From contig JADGGK010000031.1 of NCBI GenBank assembly GCA_019689975.1, positions 1-35,390 of the forward strand: a stretch of 35,390 bases of DNA, given 5' to 3'. The position numbers and the translations under genes were made by a program. Shown one piece after another: positions 1-8,356 of this stretch (the stretch's first letter is position 1; each line of letters opens with the position of its first letter). Source of the stretch: Pseudolabrys sp. GTDB taxonomy: Bacteria > Pseudomonadota > Alphaproteobacteria > Rhizobiales > Xanthobacteraceae. Under the pieces are notes generated by a model that saw nothing but the letters and a program-made list of their open reading frames with translations, ran no database searches and was not told the origin of the DNA.

Positions 1-34
1 GCTTGGGGCGCCGCGCCGGGGGTATGAGGGCGGG

Positions 35-934
35 ATGGGTCACGTGGGGGGGTTCGGCATCTTTGCCCGCGGTCGGTATCTCGCGGTGCTGGCCGCCGCT
101 TTGCTTCTCGCCAATTGCGCCGGCGGAGATCGAATCGATCCGCGCTATGGCGTGGCGGCAAGCCCGCGCGTGGTCGCGCCGGGCGAGCCCGTGCCCAAGG
201 GAGGCGGCGTCTATCGCGTCGGCAAGCCCTATGTCGTGGCCGGGCGCGTCTATGTTCCCGAAGCCGATCCGCATTACACGGCCGTGGGTTACGCCTCCTG
301 GTACGGCGACGCCTTCCACGGCCGCTATACCGCCAATGGCGAGATCTTCGACGCGAACGCCATTACCGCGGCCCATCCGACCCTGCCGCTGCCTTCCTAT
401 GTGCGGGTCACCAACCTGCAGAACCACAAATCGATCGTGGTCAGGGTCAATGACCGTGGTCCCTATGTCGGCGATCGCATCATCGACCTCTCGATCAGGA
501 CCGCCAAGTTATTGGGGTTCTACGGACACGGCCTCGCCAAAGTGAAGGTCGAATATATCGGCCTTGCGCCGCTTGCCGGCTCCGACGACCGGGTGCTGAT
601 GTCCACGCTGCGCGAGAACGCGCCGGCGCCCGCCCGGCCCGTGCTGGTGGCCGCCAATGGGCCGGCGCGGGTTCCCTCGCTCGTTGCACGGCCGCGCGAC
701 GTTCCGGTGCCTCCCGACCGCCCCTTCGGCCGCGAGGAGGACGCCGCCGCGCGCGCGGCCGAGGAGGAAGAGGCGGCACCGGCCGCGGAGGCGGCGCCCA
801 TGCCGTCGGGCCCGGTCTACCGCGTCGCCGGAGCGGCCAGCGCGCCCGTCCCGTCGTCGCCGGTCTCGGCTTTCGCCGCCACGGGCAATGAACGGCCCGC
901 GCTCGACCTCCTGAGCGGTCGCGGCCTTTACTGA
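35..934 (+). CDS. rlpA: RlpA family septal-ring lytic transglycosylase lipoprotein
   Basis: The 299-residue protein has a basic/hydrophobic leader ending LLLANC, which suggests lipoprotein processing at Cys28. Asn at the -1 position is unusual for a lipobox. Residues about 85-175 form the double-psi beta-barrel domain of RlpA: ASWYGDAFHGR, TANGE, then His114 in AAHPTLPLP and Asp140 in VRVNDRGPY, matching the catalytic His/Asp of the family. The C-terminal third is low-complexity Ala/Pro/Glu-rich, and no SPOR domain is visible, unlike E. coli RlpA. In the family, RlpA cleaves denuded peptidoglycan glycan strands at septa in the periplasm. The frame stays open to the window edge, so a start further upstream cannot be excluded; ATG 35 fits the leader best. 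The downstream neighbour is another peptidoglycan enzyme, 63 bp away. Confidence 0.88.
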   Translation: MGHVGGFGIFARGRYLAVLAAALLLANCAGGDRIDPRYGVAASPRVVAPGEPVPKGGGVYRVGKPYVVAGRVYVPEADPHYTAVGYASWYGDAFHGRYTANGEIFDANAITAAHPTLPLPSYVRVTNLQNHKSIVVRVNDRGPYVGDRIIDLSIRTAKLLGFYGHGLAKVKVEYIGLAPLAGSDDRVLMSTLRENAPAPARPVLVAANGPARVPSLVARPRDVPVPPDRPFGREEDAAARAAEEEEAAPAAEAAPMPSGPVYRVAGAASAPVPSSPVSAFAATGNERPALDLLSGRGLY

Positions 935-997
935 CGCGCATTGGTTCCTAAATCCTATCCGCGGCAAGGCCTCCGCGCTCCCTTGATCGGGACGGCG

Positions 998-2191
998 ATG
1001 ATGACAGGTCTCACCCATCGGTTCCTGGCCGTGCTCGCGGCAATGGCGCTGGCCGCGCCGGCCGCCGCCGCCGTTCCGGATCGGAAGGAGGGGCCGAACA
1101 TCGCCGCGCCGCACGCCATCCTGATCGACGCGCAGCACGGCAGCGTGCTGTTCGAGCGCGACGCCGACCGTCTCATCTATCCGGCAAGCCTCGCCAAGCT
1201 GATGACGGCCGAATATGTGTTCCATCTCATCGAAGAGCGGGCGATCAATCTCGACGACGAATATACCGTAAGCGAGAATGCCTGGCGCAAGGGCGGCGCG
1301 CCCTCGCATTCCTCGACCATGTTCGCCAAGCTCGGCAGCAAGATCAGCGTCGACAATCTGCTGCGCGGCATGATCATCCAGTCGGCAAACGACGCCTGCA
1401 TCGTGCTTGCCGAAGCGATCGCCGGCAACGAAGCCGAGTTCGGCCGGAGGCTGACCGAACGGGCGCGCGAGATCGGTCTTGCCCGATCGACCTTTACCAA
1501 CTCCAACGGCCTGCCCGATCCGCGCGAAGTGACGACAACGCGGGAACTCGCTCTGCTCGCGCGTCACATCATTCTGAATTACCCCGATTTCTACAAGCTG
1601 TTCGGCGAGAAGGAGTTCACCTGGAACAACATCCGTCAGCAGAACCGCAACCCTCTGCTCGGCGCGGTGGCCGGCGCCGACGGACTCAAGACCGGCTTCA
1701 CCAAGGAGGCGGGCTACGGTCTCGTCGGATCGGCCGTGCAGGACGGGATGCGGCTCATCGTCGTGGTCAATGGCGAGAAGACGGCGAACGAGCGCGCCGA
1801 GGACGCCAAGAAACTCCTGGAGTGGGGCTTTCACACCTTCGAGCCGCGCACCCTGTTCGCCGACGGGGTCACGCTGGGCAGCGCCAAGGTTTTCGGCGGC
1901 GCGACCGGTCACGTGCCGCTTAGGGCCGACGGCCCGGTGGTCGTCATGATGCCGAAGGCCGGCGGCGAACGCCTGATCGCGCGCATCGTCTATCGGGGTC
2001 CGGTGCCGGCCCCCGTGAAGGAGGGGCAGCCGGTCGGCACGATCAAGGTCTGGCGCGGCGACAGGGTGGTGTTGGAGCAGCCGGTATACGCCGCCGCATC
2101 GGTCGGCAAAGGCAATCTGTCGCAGCGCGCTTTCGACGCGGTCACCGAACTGGTGATTGCCTTGTTCCGCGCCGGCGCGGAAAAGCTATGA
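998..2191 (+). CDS. D-alanyl-D-alanine carboxypeptidase (PBP5/6-type, peptidase S11)
   Basis: The start is placed at ATG 998 (397 aa), just before a signal peptide ending near APAAAA. The frame also opens at TTG 941, but that would put about 19 polar residues ahead of the leader. All three penicillin-binding motifs are present: SLAK (Ser64, Lys67), SAN (129-131) and KTG (231-233). The last 100 or so residues form the beta-rich PBP5 C-terminal domain (GDRVVLEQPVYA region). The final stretch, GNLSQRAFDAVTELVIALF, looks like the amphipathic membrane-anchoring helix of PBP5/DacC proteins. It should trim the terminal D-Ala from muropeptides in the periplasm. tmk starts 7 bp after its stop, so the two are probably cotranscribed. 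Which dac paralogue this is cannot be decided from the sequence. Confidence 0.92.
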   Translation: MMTGLTHRFLAVLAAMALAAPAAAAVPDRKEGPNIAAPHAILIDAQHGSVLFERDADRLIYPASLAKLMTAEYVFHLIEERAINLDDEYTVSENAWRKGGAPSHSSTMFAKLGSKISVDNLLRGMIIQSANDACIVLAEAIAGNEAEFGRRLTERAREIGLARSTFTNSNGLPDPREVTTTRELALLARHIILNYPDFYKLFGEKEFTWNNIRQQNRNPLLGAVAGADGLKTGFTKEAGYGLVGSAVQDGMRLIVVVNGEKTANERAEDAKKLLEWGFHTFEPRTLFADGVTLGSAKVFGGATGHVPLRADGPVVVMMPKAGGERLIARIVYRGPVPAPVKEGQPVGTIKVWRGDRVVLEQPVYAAASVGKGNLSQRAFDAVTELVIALFRAGAEKL

Positions 2192-2198
2192 TGGAGCA

Positions 2199-2864
2199 AT
2201 GCGCGGACGCTTCATCACCTTTGAGGGCGGAGAGGGCAGCGGCAAGTCGACGCACGCTGCGCTCCTGGCCGAGCGGCTTGCCGCGCTCGGGCTCGACGTC
2301 GTGCGCACGCGCGAGCCGGGCGGCTCGCGGGGCGCCGAAATCATCCGACACATTCTTTTGTCCGGCATTGCCAAGCCGCTCGGCGCGGAAACCGAGGCCA
2401 TGCTGTTCGCCGCCGCGCGCGACGATCATGTGCGCAGCGTGATCCTTCCGGCGCTCGCCTCCGGCAAGTGGGTCGTCTGCGACCGCTTCGTCGATTCGAC
2501 GCGCGTCTATCAGGGTGTGCTCGGCAATGTCGACCCCAAGCTCATCAGAAGCCTCGAACGCGTCACCGTGGGTCCCGCCATGCCCGACCTCACCGTGATC
2601 ATCGACGTCCCGGCAAGCGTCGGGCTTGCGCGAGCCAGGCGCCGGCGCGCCGGCGACGCCGCCGACCGCTACGAATCCGAGGCGATCGATTTTCACGAAA
2701 GATTGCGCGCCGCTTACCGGGCGCTCGCCGCCGAGGAGCCGGCACGCATCGCGCTGGTCGACGGCCGGCCGCCGCGCGACGTGGTCGCCGCCCGCATCTG
2801 GGAGATCGTGGAGCAGCGACTGGCGCCGGGCCGCGCGCCGGCCATCCAGGGCGCCGCCCCGTGA
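2199..2864 (+). CDS. tmk: Thymidylate kinase
   Basis: The 221-aa protein phosphorylates dTMP to dTDP. A classic P-loop sits at residues 10-17 (GGEGSGKS). It is followed by the TREPGG substrate motif, the DRF-DST (DRx) motif and an Arg-rich lid ending RRRRAGDAADRYE. Length and motif order match bacterial Tmk. ATG 2199 is preceded by GGAG at 2193-2196 and places the P-loop at the usual distance from the start; the frame extends to 2157 but only into the dac coding sequence. The stop overlaps the GTG start of holB (GTGA), so the two are translationally coupled. The tmk-holB pair is conserved in many bacteria. Confidence 0.96.
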   Translation: MRGRFITFEGGEGSGKSTHAALLAERLAALGLDVVRTREPGGSRGAEIIRHILLSGIAKPLGAETEAMLFAAARDDHVRSVILPALASGKWVVCDRFVDSTRVYQGVLGNVDPKLIRSLERVTVGPAMPDLTVIIDVPASVGLARARRRRAGDAADRYESEAIDFHERLRAAYRALAAEEPARIALVDGRPPRDVVAARIWEIVEQRLAPGRAPAIQGAAP

Positions 2865-3886
2865 GCGCAGAGCAACGCGCCGTCCGCCTGCCGCGCGAAA
2901 CGAGCGTGCTGTTCGGTCATGCCGCGGCCGAACAGGCGCTGCTTGCCGCCTACCGCAGCGGACGCGTGCCGCATGCCTGGCTGATCGCCGGCGAGCCGGG
3001 CATCGGCAAGGCGACGCTCGCCTACCGGTTCGCGCGCTTCGTGCTCGCGCATCCTCATCCGGAGGCCGAGGCGGTCGCGCGCGCAAGCTCGCTCTGGGTC
3101 GATCCCGCGCATCCGGTCGCGCGTCGCATCGCCGCGCAGGCCGAGGGCAACCTGCTGGCGCTCGAGCGCATGGTCAACGACGACACGGGCAGGCTCTACA
3201 CCGTGATCCGCGTCGAGGACGTGCGGCGCACCGTCTCTTTTTTCGGGGCGACGGCGGCCGGCGGTCAATGGCGCATCGCCTTGGTCGACGCGGTCGACGA
3301 TCTCAACGCGGCGAGCGCCAATGCCCTGCTCAAGGTGCTGGAGGAGCCTCCCGCGCGCTCCCTGCTGTTGTTGGTGAGCCACGCGCCGGGCCGCGAGCTG
3401 CCGACCATCCGCTCGCGCTGCCGGCGGCTGATGCTGCGGCCGCTGGCGCCGGACGATGTGACGCGCGCGCTCGCGATTGCGACGGGAGGCGCGGAGGACG
3501 ATCCGGATCTGGCCGAGGCCGCGGCCGCATCCGGCGGCAGCGTGGGTCGCGCGTTGTCTTGGCTCGAAGGCGACGCGCTGCTGCTGCGTCGGCAAATGCT
3601 CGAATTGATGACGCAGTTGCCCCGTCCCGATCCCGGCCTGCTGCACAGGCTGGGCGACCTGCTCGGCGGCACCGATCCGCGCACGCTGTCGACCTTCATG
3701 GACCTCGTCAATGACTGGCTGTCGCAACGGCGCGCCGGTCTCACGTCTTTGGCGCGGCAGGCGCGCGTCGCCGAGGTCTGGGAACGGCTCAACCGGGCCG
3801 CGCGCGACGTCGATACCTATAATCTCGAGCGCAAGCCGCTGGTGTTCTCGACCTTCGCCGCGCTCGCCGAACTCGCGTGCGATTGA
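2861..3886 (+). CDS. holB: DNA polymerase III subunit delta'
   Basis: This is the clamp-loader subunit delta', 341 aa from GTG 2861, which overlaps the tmk stop by 4 nt. The AAA+ core shows a Walker-A-like segment (GEPGIGKATLA) near residues 42-52 and the sensor/Arg-finger neighbourhood NALLKVLEEPP followed by TIRSRCRRLMLRPL, which carries the SRC motif. The cysteine-rich zinc module of E. coli delta' is missing, as is usual for alphaproteobacterial versions. The C-terminus is all-helical, fitting the collar domain. In related genomes metG commonly follows directly. Here the next rightward gene is more than 4.5 kb away and the neighbour converges instead. Confidence 0.93.
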   Translation: MSAEQRAVRLPRETSVLFGHAAAEQALLAAYRSGRVPHAWLIAGEPGIGKATLAYRFARFVLAHPHPEAEAVARASSLWVDPAHPVARRIAAQAEGNLLALERMVNDDTGRLYTVIRVEDVRRTVSFFGATAAGGQWRIALVDAVDDLNAASANALLKVLEEPPARSLLLLVSHAPGRELPTIRSRCRRLMLRPLAPDDVTRALAIATGGAEDDPDLAEAAAASGGSVGRALSWLEGDALLLRRQMLELMTQLPRPDPGLLHRLGDLLGGTDPRTLSTFMDLVNDWLSQRRAGLTSLARQARVAEVWERLNRAARDVDTYNLERKPLVFSTFAALAELACD

Positions 3887-3957
3887 GGGCGACCGCGTCG
3901 CTCGCAAGCATCTCGTTCTCGACCACCGCCGCCGTGCACGGCCCTCGCCGACGCCTT

Positions 3958-3980
3958 TGCCCGCCCGCGGGGACGGGGCA
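3958..3980 (-). terminator. GC-rich hairpin downstream of the ATP-grasp gene
   Basis: Imperfect inverted repeat: TGCCC at 3958-3962 pairs with GGGCA at 3976-3980, with an inner CCC/GGG. It lies just past the leftward gene's stop codon and in the gap facing the convergent holB. No U-tract follows on either strand, so it is at best a weak or Rho-assisted terminator. Confidence 0.3.
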
Positions 3981-3987
3981 GCGGCGG

Positions 3988-5208
3988 CTATTTTGCCGGC
4001 GCCGCTCGACCGCGCCGTGTTCCCCGCCGCGCCTGCGCCGAATGCGACACCAGGCGCCGGACGAGCGCGCTCGGAAGCTCCATGAAAGCCGGCAGCGGAT
4101 CGTCGACGGCGAACGAGGCGAATGCGAGGGGCTGGCGCAGGCCCGCCAGATATGCGCGCAGGCTCAAGCGGCGGCGACGCATGTCGCTCCAGGCGGCCGG
4201 AAGGTCGCAGCGCGCGTGCATCCAGGCCACCCCCGGCCGCGCGCGGCAGGGCGCGATCGTCTCGCCGCGCGCGAGCTGCCAGGCGAGATAGGGGAAATCG
4301 GTGCCGGCAAGGGTGCCAAGACCGCACCAGGTCCAGAACCGGCCGTTGACGTCGAGCAGCTTGAATCGTCCGTCGCGGGCGTCGTACTTGAACTCGACCT
4401 CGGCGACGCCGGTGTAGCGGAGCGAGCCGAGCAGGCGGCAGGCAAGATCGGCTATCTCGTTCCGCTCGATGCTTTCGACGAAGGTGCTGGAACGTCCGAA
4501 GTCGACCGGATATTGGCGGCTGCGCCGCGCCGTCATCAACGCCACCGGCTCGCCATCGCGCCACAGGCCGGCGCAGGAAAACTGCGCCTCGCCGCCACCT
4601 GGGATCCATTCCTGGATGAGCACCGCGTCCTCGGCCCGCAACGCGCGGGCGCGGCGGTAGAGCGCAAAAAGCGACGCGCGGTCGTCGGCCTTCCAGGCTT
4701 TCGCCCGTCCGAAGGCGTCGCCGCCTTGGCGATAGGCGGGCTTGAGAATCACGGGGAAGGCGCATTCGAGCTGCTCGATATCGGCGAGCGTCCGCGGTTC
4801 GGCGGTCCACGGTGTCGGCAAGGCGAGCGCCGCGGCGCGGCGATAGGTCAGGCGCTTGTCGAAGGTCCACCGCGCCGTCTCCCAATCCGGCGTCGCCACG
4901 AACAGGCGCCTGGACAGCTCGGCCCGATGGCGGGCGATCAGGCGCATGTCCTCGTCGCCGGTGGCGATCAGGACCCAGCCCGCGAGCTCGTGCCGCGCGG
5001 CGATGTCCAGGATCATGTCGAGCGCGCGGGGATGATCCGCGCCGGGCCAATCGAAACAGCGGCGCACAAAGCGCGACCATCGCGGCAGCGGATGATCGGC
5101 GAGCAGCCAGACCGGGATGCCGCGTCGTCCGAGACTGCGGGCAATGCCGAGGCTGACATGGGCTCCCCCCACCACCAAGGCGCCGGGCGGAGCGGTGTGC
5201 GGAGGCAT
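3988..5208 (-). CDS. ATP-grasp domain carboxylate-amine ligase-like protein
   Basis: The 406-aa protein has a pre-ATP-grasp Rossmann-like start (ALVVGGAHVSLGIARSLG, residues 10-27) and then an ATP-grasp fold. Lys156 in VILKPAYRQGG, Glu200 in LIQEWIPGGGE, and a late metal-binding segment around Glu270/Glu272 and Asp286-Val-Asn288 (LLDVNGRFW) are visible. ATP-grasp enzymes activate a carboxylate as acyl phosphate and join it to an amine or thiol. The specific substrate cannot be inferred. The ATG lies 2 nt beyond the stop of the upstream FAD-dependent gene, so both are surely translated from one mRNA and may act in one pathway. The last about 25 residues are Arg/Ala-rich and look dispensable. 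It could serve a modified amino acid, small peptide or polysaccharide substituent. Confidence 0.82.
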   Translation of the reverse strand: MPPHTAPPGALVVGGAHVSLGIARSLGRRGIPVWLLADHPLPRWSRFVRRCFDWPGADHPRALDMILDIAARHELAGWVLIATGDEDMRLIARHRAELSRRLFVATPDWETARWTFDKRLTYRRAAALALPTPWTAEPRTLADIEQLECAFPVILKPAYRQGGDAFGRAKAWKADDRASLFALYRRARALRAEDAVLIQEWIPGGGEAQFSCAGLWRDGEPVALMTARRSRQYPVDFGRSSTFVESIERNEIADLACRLLGSLRYTGVAEVEFKYDARDGRFKLLDVNGRFWTWCGLGTLAGTDFPYLAWQLARGETIAPCRARPGVAWMHARCDLPAAWSDMRRRRLSLRAYLAGLRQPLAFASFAVDDPLPAFMELPSALVRRLVSHSAQARRGTRRGRAAPAK

Positions 5209-5210
5209 GG

Positions 5211-6467
5211 TCAGTCGTGCTCGGCGAGCGCGGCGAGCGGGAGGGAAGGCGCCGTCGCACGGCGGCCGCGCGCCGCGGCCCGGGTGACGCGCCGGGCGGC
5301 AAATCCCGCCCCGGCGATGAAACGCAGGAGCGGGCCGAAACTGCCGACCGCCGCCGCGCCAAGGAAATGCAGCCCTGGCACGCTCGACTCGAAACGCGCA
5401 TCGAGCACCGGCAGTCCGTCGCGCTGCACGATTTTACCACGCAGGCGCGGCGCAAGAAGCGCCACGCGATCCACGGAAAAACGATAGCCCGTCGCCAGCA
5501 CGACGTGATCGAATTGTCGGCTTGCGCCGTCGAGCTCGAGCACCACGCCGTTCGCGGCGCGCCGCGCCTGCCTGATCCGTTGTCCGCCGAGCATCGGCAC
5601 GTGTCGGATCCGTTCGCGCAGCCAGGTGATCGCCGTGGGTCGCAAGGAGGTTTCATTGACGCGCGCCCGTAGCGAGGACGGCAGGCTGTGAATGAGGCCC
5701 GGCGCCTCGTTGAGCCAGCTCAGGGGAAAGGGACCGACCTGCGAGGGCGGAATCAGGCGCTGCCCGAGCGCGGCACGCACGCTGCGCCGCAGGACGCCGC
5801 GCCGCTGCGGGTCCGCGTTCCATTCGACATGACCGCGCGAGATGATTTCCACCTCGGCGCCGGCCTCGTGCAGCAAGGCCGCCGACTCGCAGGCGCTCTG
5901 GCCGCGGCCGATGACCGCCACTCGCTTGCCGCGATAGGGCGCGGAGGCACCGTGTTCGCAGGAATGAAAAACCAGCTCCCGCGGCAGGCCGGCGAATGCC
6001 GCAGGACGATATTCGTGGCCGAGGAGCCCGGTGGCCATGATCACGCGGCGCGCGGCCACGATCTCGCCGTCGGCAAGCGCAAGGCGGAACTCGTCATCGG
6101 CCGCGTCGACGGCGACGACTTGGCGTTGATCGAGATCGGGGACGGCATGGTTTTGAAACCACAGCCCGTAGTCGACGAACTGCGCAAGCGGAAGCAAGGT
6201 GGGACGCGCAAGACCGGCCTCGAGGAAATAGCGGTCGAGCGTCAACGCCGCCTGCGGATCGGCGATGTGCGTCGCTTGCCAGGGCGAGCGGATCTTCATG
6301 CCCTCAGGCATGTGGTGGCGCCAGAACGACATCGGCTCGCCGAACACCCGGACCTCGAGTCCGGCCGCGCGCAGATGTGCGGCGGCGGCAAGCCCGTAAG
6401 GGCCGGCGCCGATCACGGCCACGTCGCATTGCAGACGGCAGCGGAACGGGACGACGGCGATGTTCAT
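5211..6467 (-). CDS. FAD-dependent oxidoreductase (flavin monooxygenase / N-hydroxylase-like)
   Basis: The 418-aa protein has a two-dinucleotide-binding-domain flavoprotein layout. An FAD Rossmann motif GAGPYGLA sits at 20-27, a second NAD(P)H-type motif VIGRGQSA at about 185-192, and a late LATGYRF motif of the FMO/ornithine-hydroxylase superfamily. FWRHHMPEGMKIRSPWQATH near residues 49-68 resembles the substrate-side loop of flavin monooxygenases. The start is set at ATG 6467; the open frame reaches 6518, but those extra residues (MLLRQRRKPCFSAEARS) do not look native. It sits 2 nt upstream of the ATP-grasp gene. Together they could oxygenate and then ligate a small substrate. This is inference, and no siderophore or NRPS gene is nearby. 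Confidence 0.85.
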   Translation of the reverse strand: MNIAVVPFRCRLQCDVAVIGAGPYGLAAAAHLRAAGLEVRVFGEPMSFWRHHMPEGMKIRSPWQATHIADPQAALTLDRYFLEAGLARPTLLPLAQFVDYGLWFQNHAVPDLDQRQVVAVDAADDEFRLALADGEIVAARRVIMATGLLGHEYRPAAFAGLPRELVFHSCEHGASAPYRGKRVAVIGRGQSACESAALLHEAGAEVEIISRGHVEWNADPQRRGVLRRSVRAALGQRLIPPSQVGPFPLSWLNEAPGLIHSLPSSLRARVNETSLRPTAITWLRERIRHVPMLGGQRIRQARRAANGVVLELDGASRQFDHVVLATGYRFSVDRVALLAPRLRGKIVQRDGLPVLDARFESSVPGLHFLGAAAVGSFGPLLRFIAGAGFAARRVTRAAARGRRATAPSLPLAALAEHD

Positions 6468-6535
6468 GGAGCGCGCCTCGGCGGAAAAACACGGTTTGCG
6501 CCGTTGTCTTAGCAGCATCCGCAGAGGCTTGGACG

Positions 6536-6572
6536 GGCGATCGGCGGTTAAGCTTAATCGGGCGGGATCGCC
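6536..6572. repeat. Inverted repeat with central 10-bp palindrome
   Basis: GGCGATC at 6536-6542 and GATCGCC at 6566-6572 flank the perfect palindrome TTAAGCTTAA (6548-6557). It lies in the 123-bp gap between the alpha/beta-hydrolase stop and the FAD-gene start, both leftward. It could be a hairpin ending the upstream transcript or an operator of the FAD/ATP-grasp pair. I see no convincing -35/-10 pair with normal spacing. Confidence 0.4.
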
Positions 6573-6590
6573 TCGATCGCCGCCTCGCCG

Positions 6591-7316
6591 TCAAGCGGGC
6601 ATGAGCGCGAGGAGAATGTCGGTCACTTGCTCGGGCTCATCGAGCATGACGTGATGACCGCAGGCCAGGCTATGCGTGACCCAGGCCGGATCGTTCCTGG
6701 TCCGCTCATAGAAGCGTTGGAACGGACTTTCGCGCGGCAGCACCGTGGCGTGGACATAGGCGCGCCTGGCGATGCTTTCCCACTTCCCGGTCAACTTGAT
6801 TTTTTCCGTGAAGCAGCCGAGCGGGAAGGGGGTTGCCAGCCGGTCGACGCGCGCCGCGTCGGCGGCATTGACGTTGAAGAACGCGGCCGGCGGGGGCGGG
6901 ACGGCAAGTCCGCCGAGGCCCCCCGCCGCGGCGATGAAGCGTTGCGTATTGGCCGGTAGATTGATGTCGAACAGCGACTGGTCATGGTGGGGAAGGAACG
7001 CGTCGAGATAGGCGAGCGCGGCGATGCGTTCGGCCGCGCGGTCGGCAACGCCGGTGATGACCATGCCGCCATAGGAGTGGCCCGCGAGCACGACTCCGGT
7101 GAGTTCCTCGTAGTGCAGAACGTTGAGCACGTCGGTGATGTGAAGGCTGAGATTGATCCTCCCGTCCAAAAGATGCGCACGCTCCCCTTGCCCGGTGAGC
7201 GTCGGCGTGAACACGCGATGGCCAGCCGCTCGCAGCCGTTCAGCCACCTTGTGGTAGCACCAGCCGCCCGACCAGGCGCCGTGCACGAGCACGAATGCGG
7301 CGGGCGGCGGTGCCAT
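6591..7316 (-). CDS. Alpha/beta-fold hydrolase (esterase, SABP2/hydroxynitrile-lyase-like)
   Basis: The 241-aa protein is a complete single-domain alpha/beta hydrolase. It has the oxyanion-loop HGAWSGGW (12-19), the nucleophile elbow GHSYGG with Ser81, and a late GHHVMLDEP segment giving the catalytic His (221 or 222). The overall pattern (VLVHGAWSGGWCY, then LAGHSYGGMV) is that of the plant SABP2/hydroxynitrile lyase and bacterial EstC group. The acid residue is not obvious. No signal peptide is present, so the enzyme is cytosolic. The ATG lies 9 nt after the stop of the PBP-fold gene, so the two form an operon. The substrate is unknown; an ester or activated carboxylic compound is likely. 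Confidence 0.85.
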   Translation of the reverse strand: MAPPPAAFVLVHGAWSGGWCYHKVAERLRAAGHRVFTPTLTGQGERAHLLDGRINLSLHITDVLNVLHYEELTGVVLAGHSYGGMVITGVADRAAERIAALAYLDAFLPHHDQSLFDINLPANTQRFIAAAGGLGGLAVPPPPAAFFNVNAADAARVDRLATPFPLGCFTEKIKLTGKWESIARRAYVHATVLPRESPFQRFYERTRNDPAWVTHSLACGHHVMLDEPEQVTDILLALMPA

Positions 7317-7325
7317 TGTCCCGGC

Positions 7326-8213
7326 TCAGGCGGAATAGGCGAGGGCCGCGGGGTCGCGTTGCTTGAGATATTGGTCGAGACCCCAGCGCTCGACCTGTCG
7401 GAAGACCGCGTCGAACTCCTCGCGCGGCAGCGGTGCGTTGACGAACCGTTCGCCGCGGCCGAATTGGCTGAAATCCCAGGGATGGAACGTCTCGAATTCC
7501 GGCGGCACCGCGAGCTTCCACAGCGGGAGATATTTGGGAAGATCGGCCTCGAGCGCCTGCTCGGCGCGATCGAGCGCGCGCATATAGCCGCGCACCACCT
7601 CGGGCGGCGCGTTTTCCGGAACCCACCACAGCGTCTTGAAGGTATCCTCGATGATCTTGCGCAGGCCGAGCTGCTCGGCCATCGCGATCTGCGGCGGCAG
7701 CAGGCTCGCCGCCTCGACCTCGCCGTCGAGCAGCGCTTTGAGCCGCGCCCCGAAGCCGCCGGTATTGACCGTCTTGATATGATCGAGCGGCAGATATTTT
7801 TCGAGCCGATAGGGCACGTTGAAATGGCTGCCGGCCCGCATCCCGACCGCAATGGGCACGTCCTTGAGATCCTCGGGCTTGCGGATCGTCGAGTCCGGAC
7901 GCACGAAGATCGCCCACGGCGAGACGCCGTAACCCTCGGTGACGACGCGCCCCATGCCGGCGCTGGCATTGCAGATCGTTCCCCATAGGCAGGCACCCTG
8001 CACGACCTCCTGCTTGGTCTCGGTATAGGGTCTGTCCTGCGGCCGCTGGAAATAGTCGAGGTGTTTCCAGCTCGACTGGGTGCCGCGGAAGATCTGCCAG
8101 TCAAAGGCGACGTCGAGACCTTCGGCGGCGAAGAAGCCTTCCTGCATTGCGACAAAGTCGTTGAGACCCATGCCCTTGGGCGCAACTTGCACCGGGACCG
8201 GACGGCGAGCCAT
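7326..8213 (-). CDS. Periplasmic-binding-protein-fold (NMT1/THI5/SsuA-like) protein without signal peptide
   Basis: The 295-aa protein resembles the type-2 periplasmic-binding fold family that binds pyrimidine precursors, sulfonates and nitrate. Supporting segments are GLNDFVAMQEGFFAAEGLDV at the N-terminus and then IRKPEDLKDVPIAVGMRAGS and TGGFGARLKALLDGEVEAA. It starts MARRPVPVQVAPKGMG with no hydrophobic leader and no lipobox. The start is firm because GGGAGG lies about 8 nt upstream of ATG 8213. No permease or ATPase gene lies nearby. It is therefore probably not a transporter component as encoded; members of this fold also include cytosolic enzymes such as dihydroxyphthalate decarboxylase and Thi5. 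The downstream alpha/beta hydrolase, 9 nt away, is its likely partner. The reaction is unknown. Confidence 0.78.
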   Translation of the reverse strand: MARRPVPVQVAPKGMGLNDFVAMQEGFFAAEGLDVAFDWQIFRGTQSSWKHLDYFQRPQDRPYTETKQEVVQGACLWGTICNASAGMGRVVTEGYGVSPWAIFVRPDSTIRKPEDLKDVPIAVGMRAGSHFNVPYRLEKYLPLDHIKTVNTGGFGARLKALLDGEVEAASLLPPQIAMAEQLGLRKIIEDTFKTLWWVPENAPPEVVRGYMRALDRAEQALEADLPKYLPLWKLAVPPEFETFHPWDFSQFGRGERFVNAPLPREEFDAVFRQVERWGLDQYLKQRDPAALAYSA

Positions 8214-8356
8214 GGCGAACCTCCCCCATTGTCGTTGTCATCGTCGTCCATGATAGCGCATCAATGCCGCGGAGGGGCGATCACAATTCGCCGAGGGATT
8301 GCTGCGGCAAGGCGCGAGGGCGATGCCGCGCCGGCGCCGGGTGCCCGCCCGCGCGG

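Noticed and set aside
2714-5656. Very long minus-strand open frame across holB and the ATP-grasp region
   Set aside because: It is antisense to holB and out of frame with the ATP-grasp gene, is Arg/Pro/Ala-rich without motifs, and is a typical shadow in high-GC DNA.
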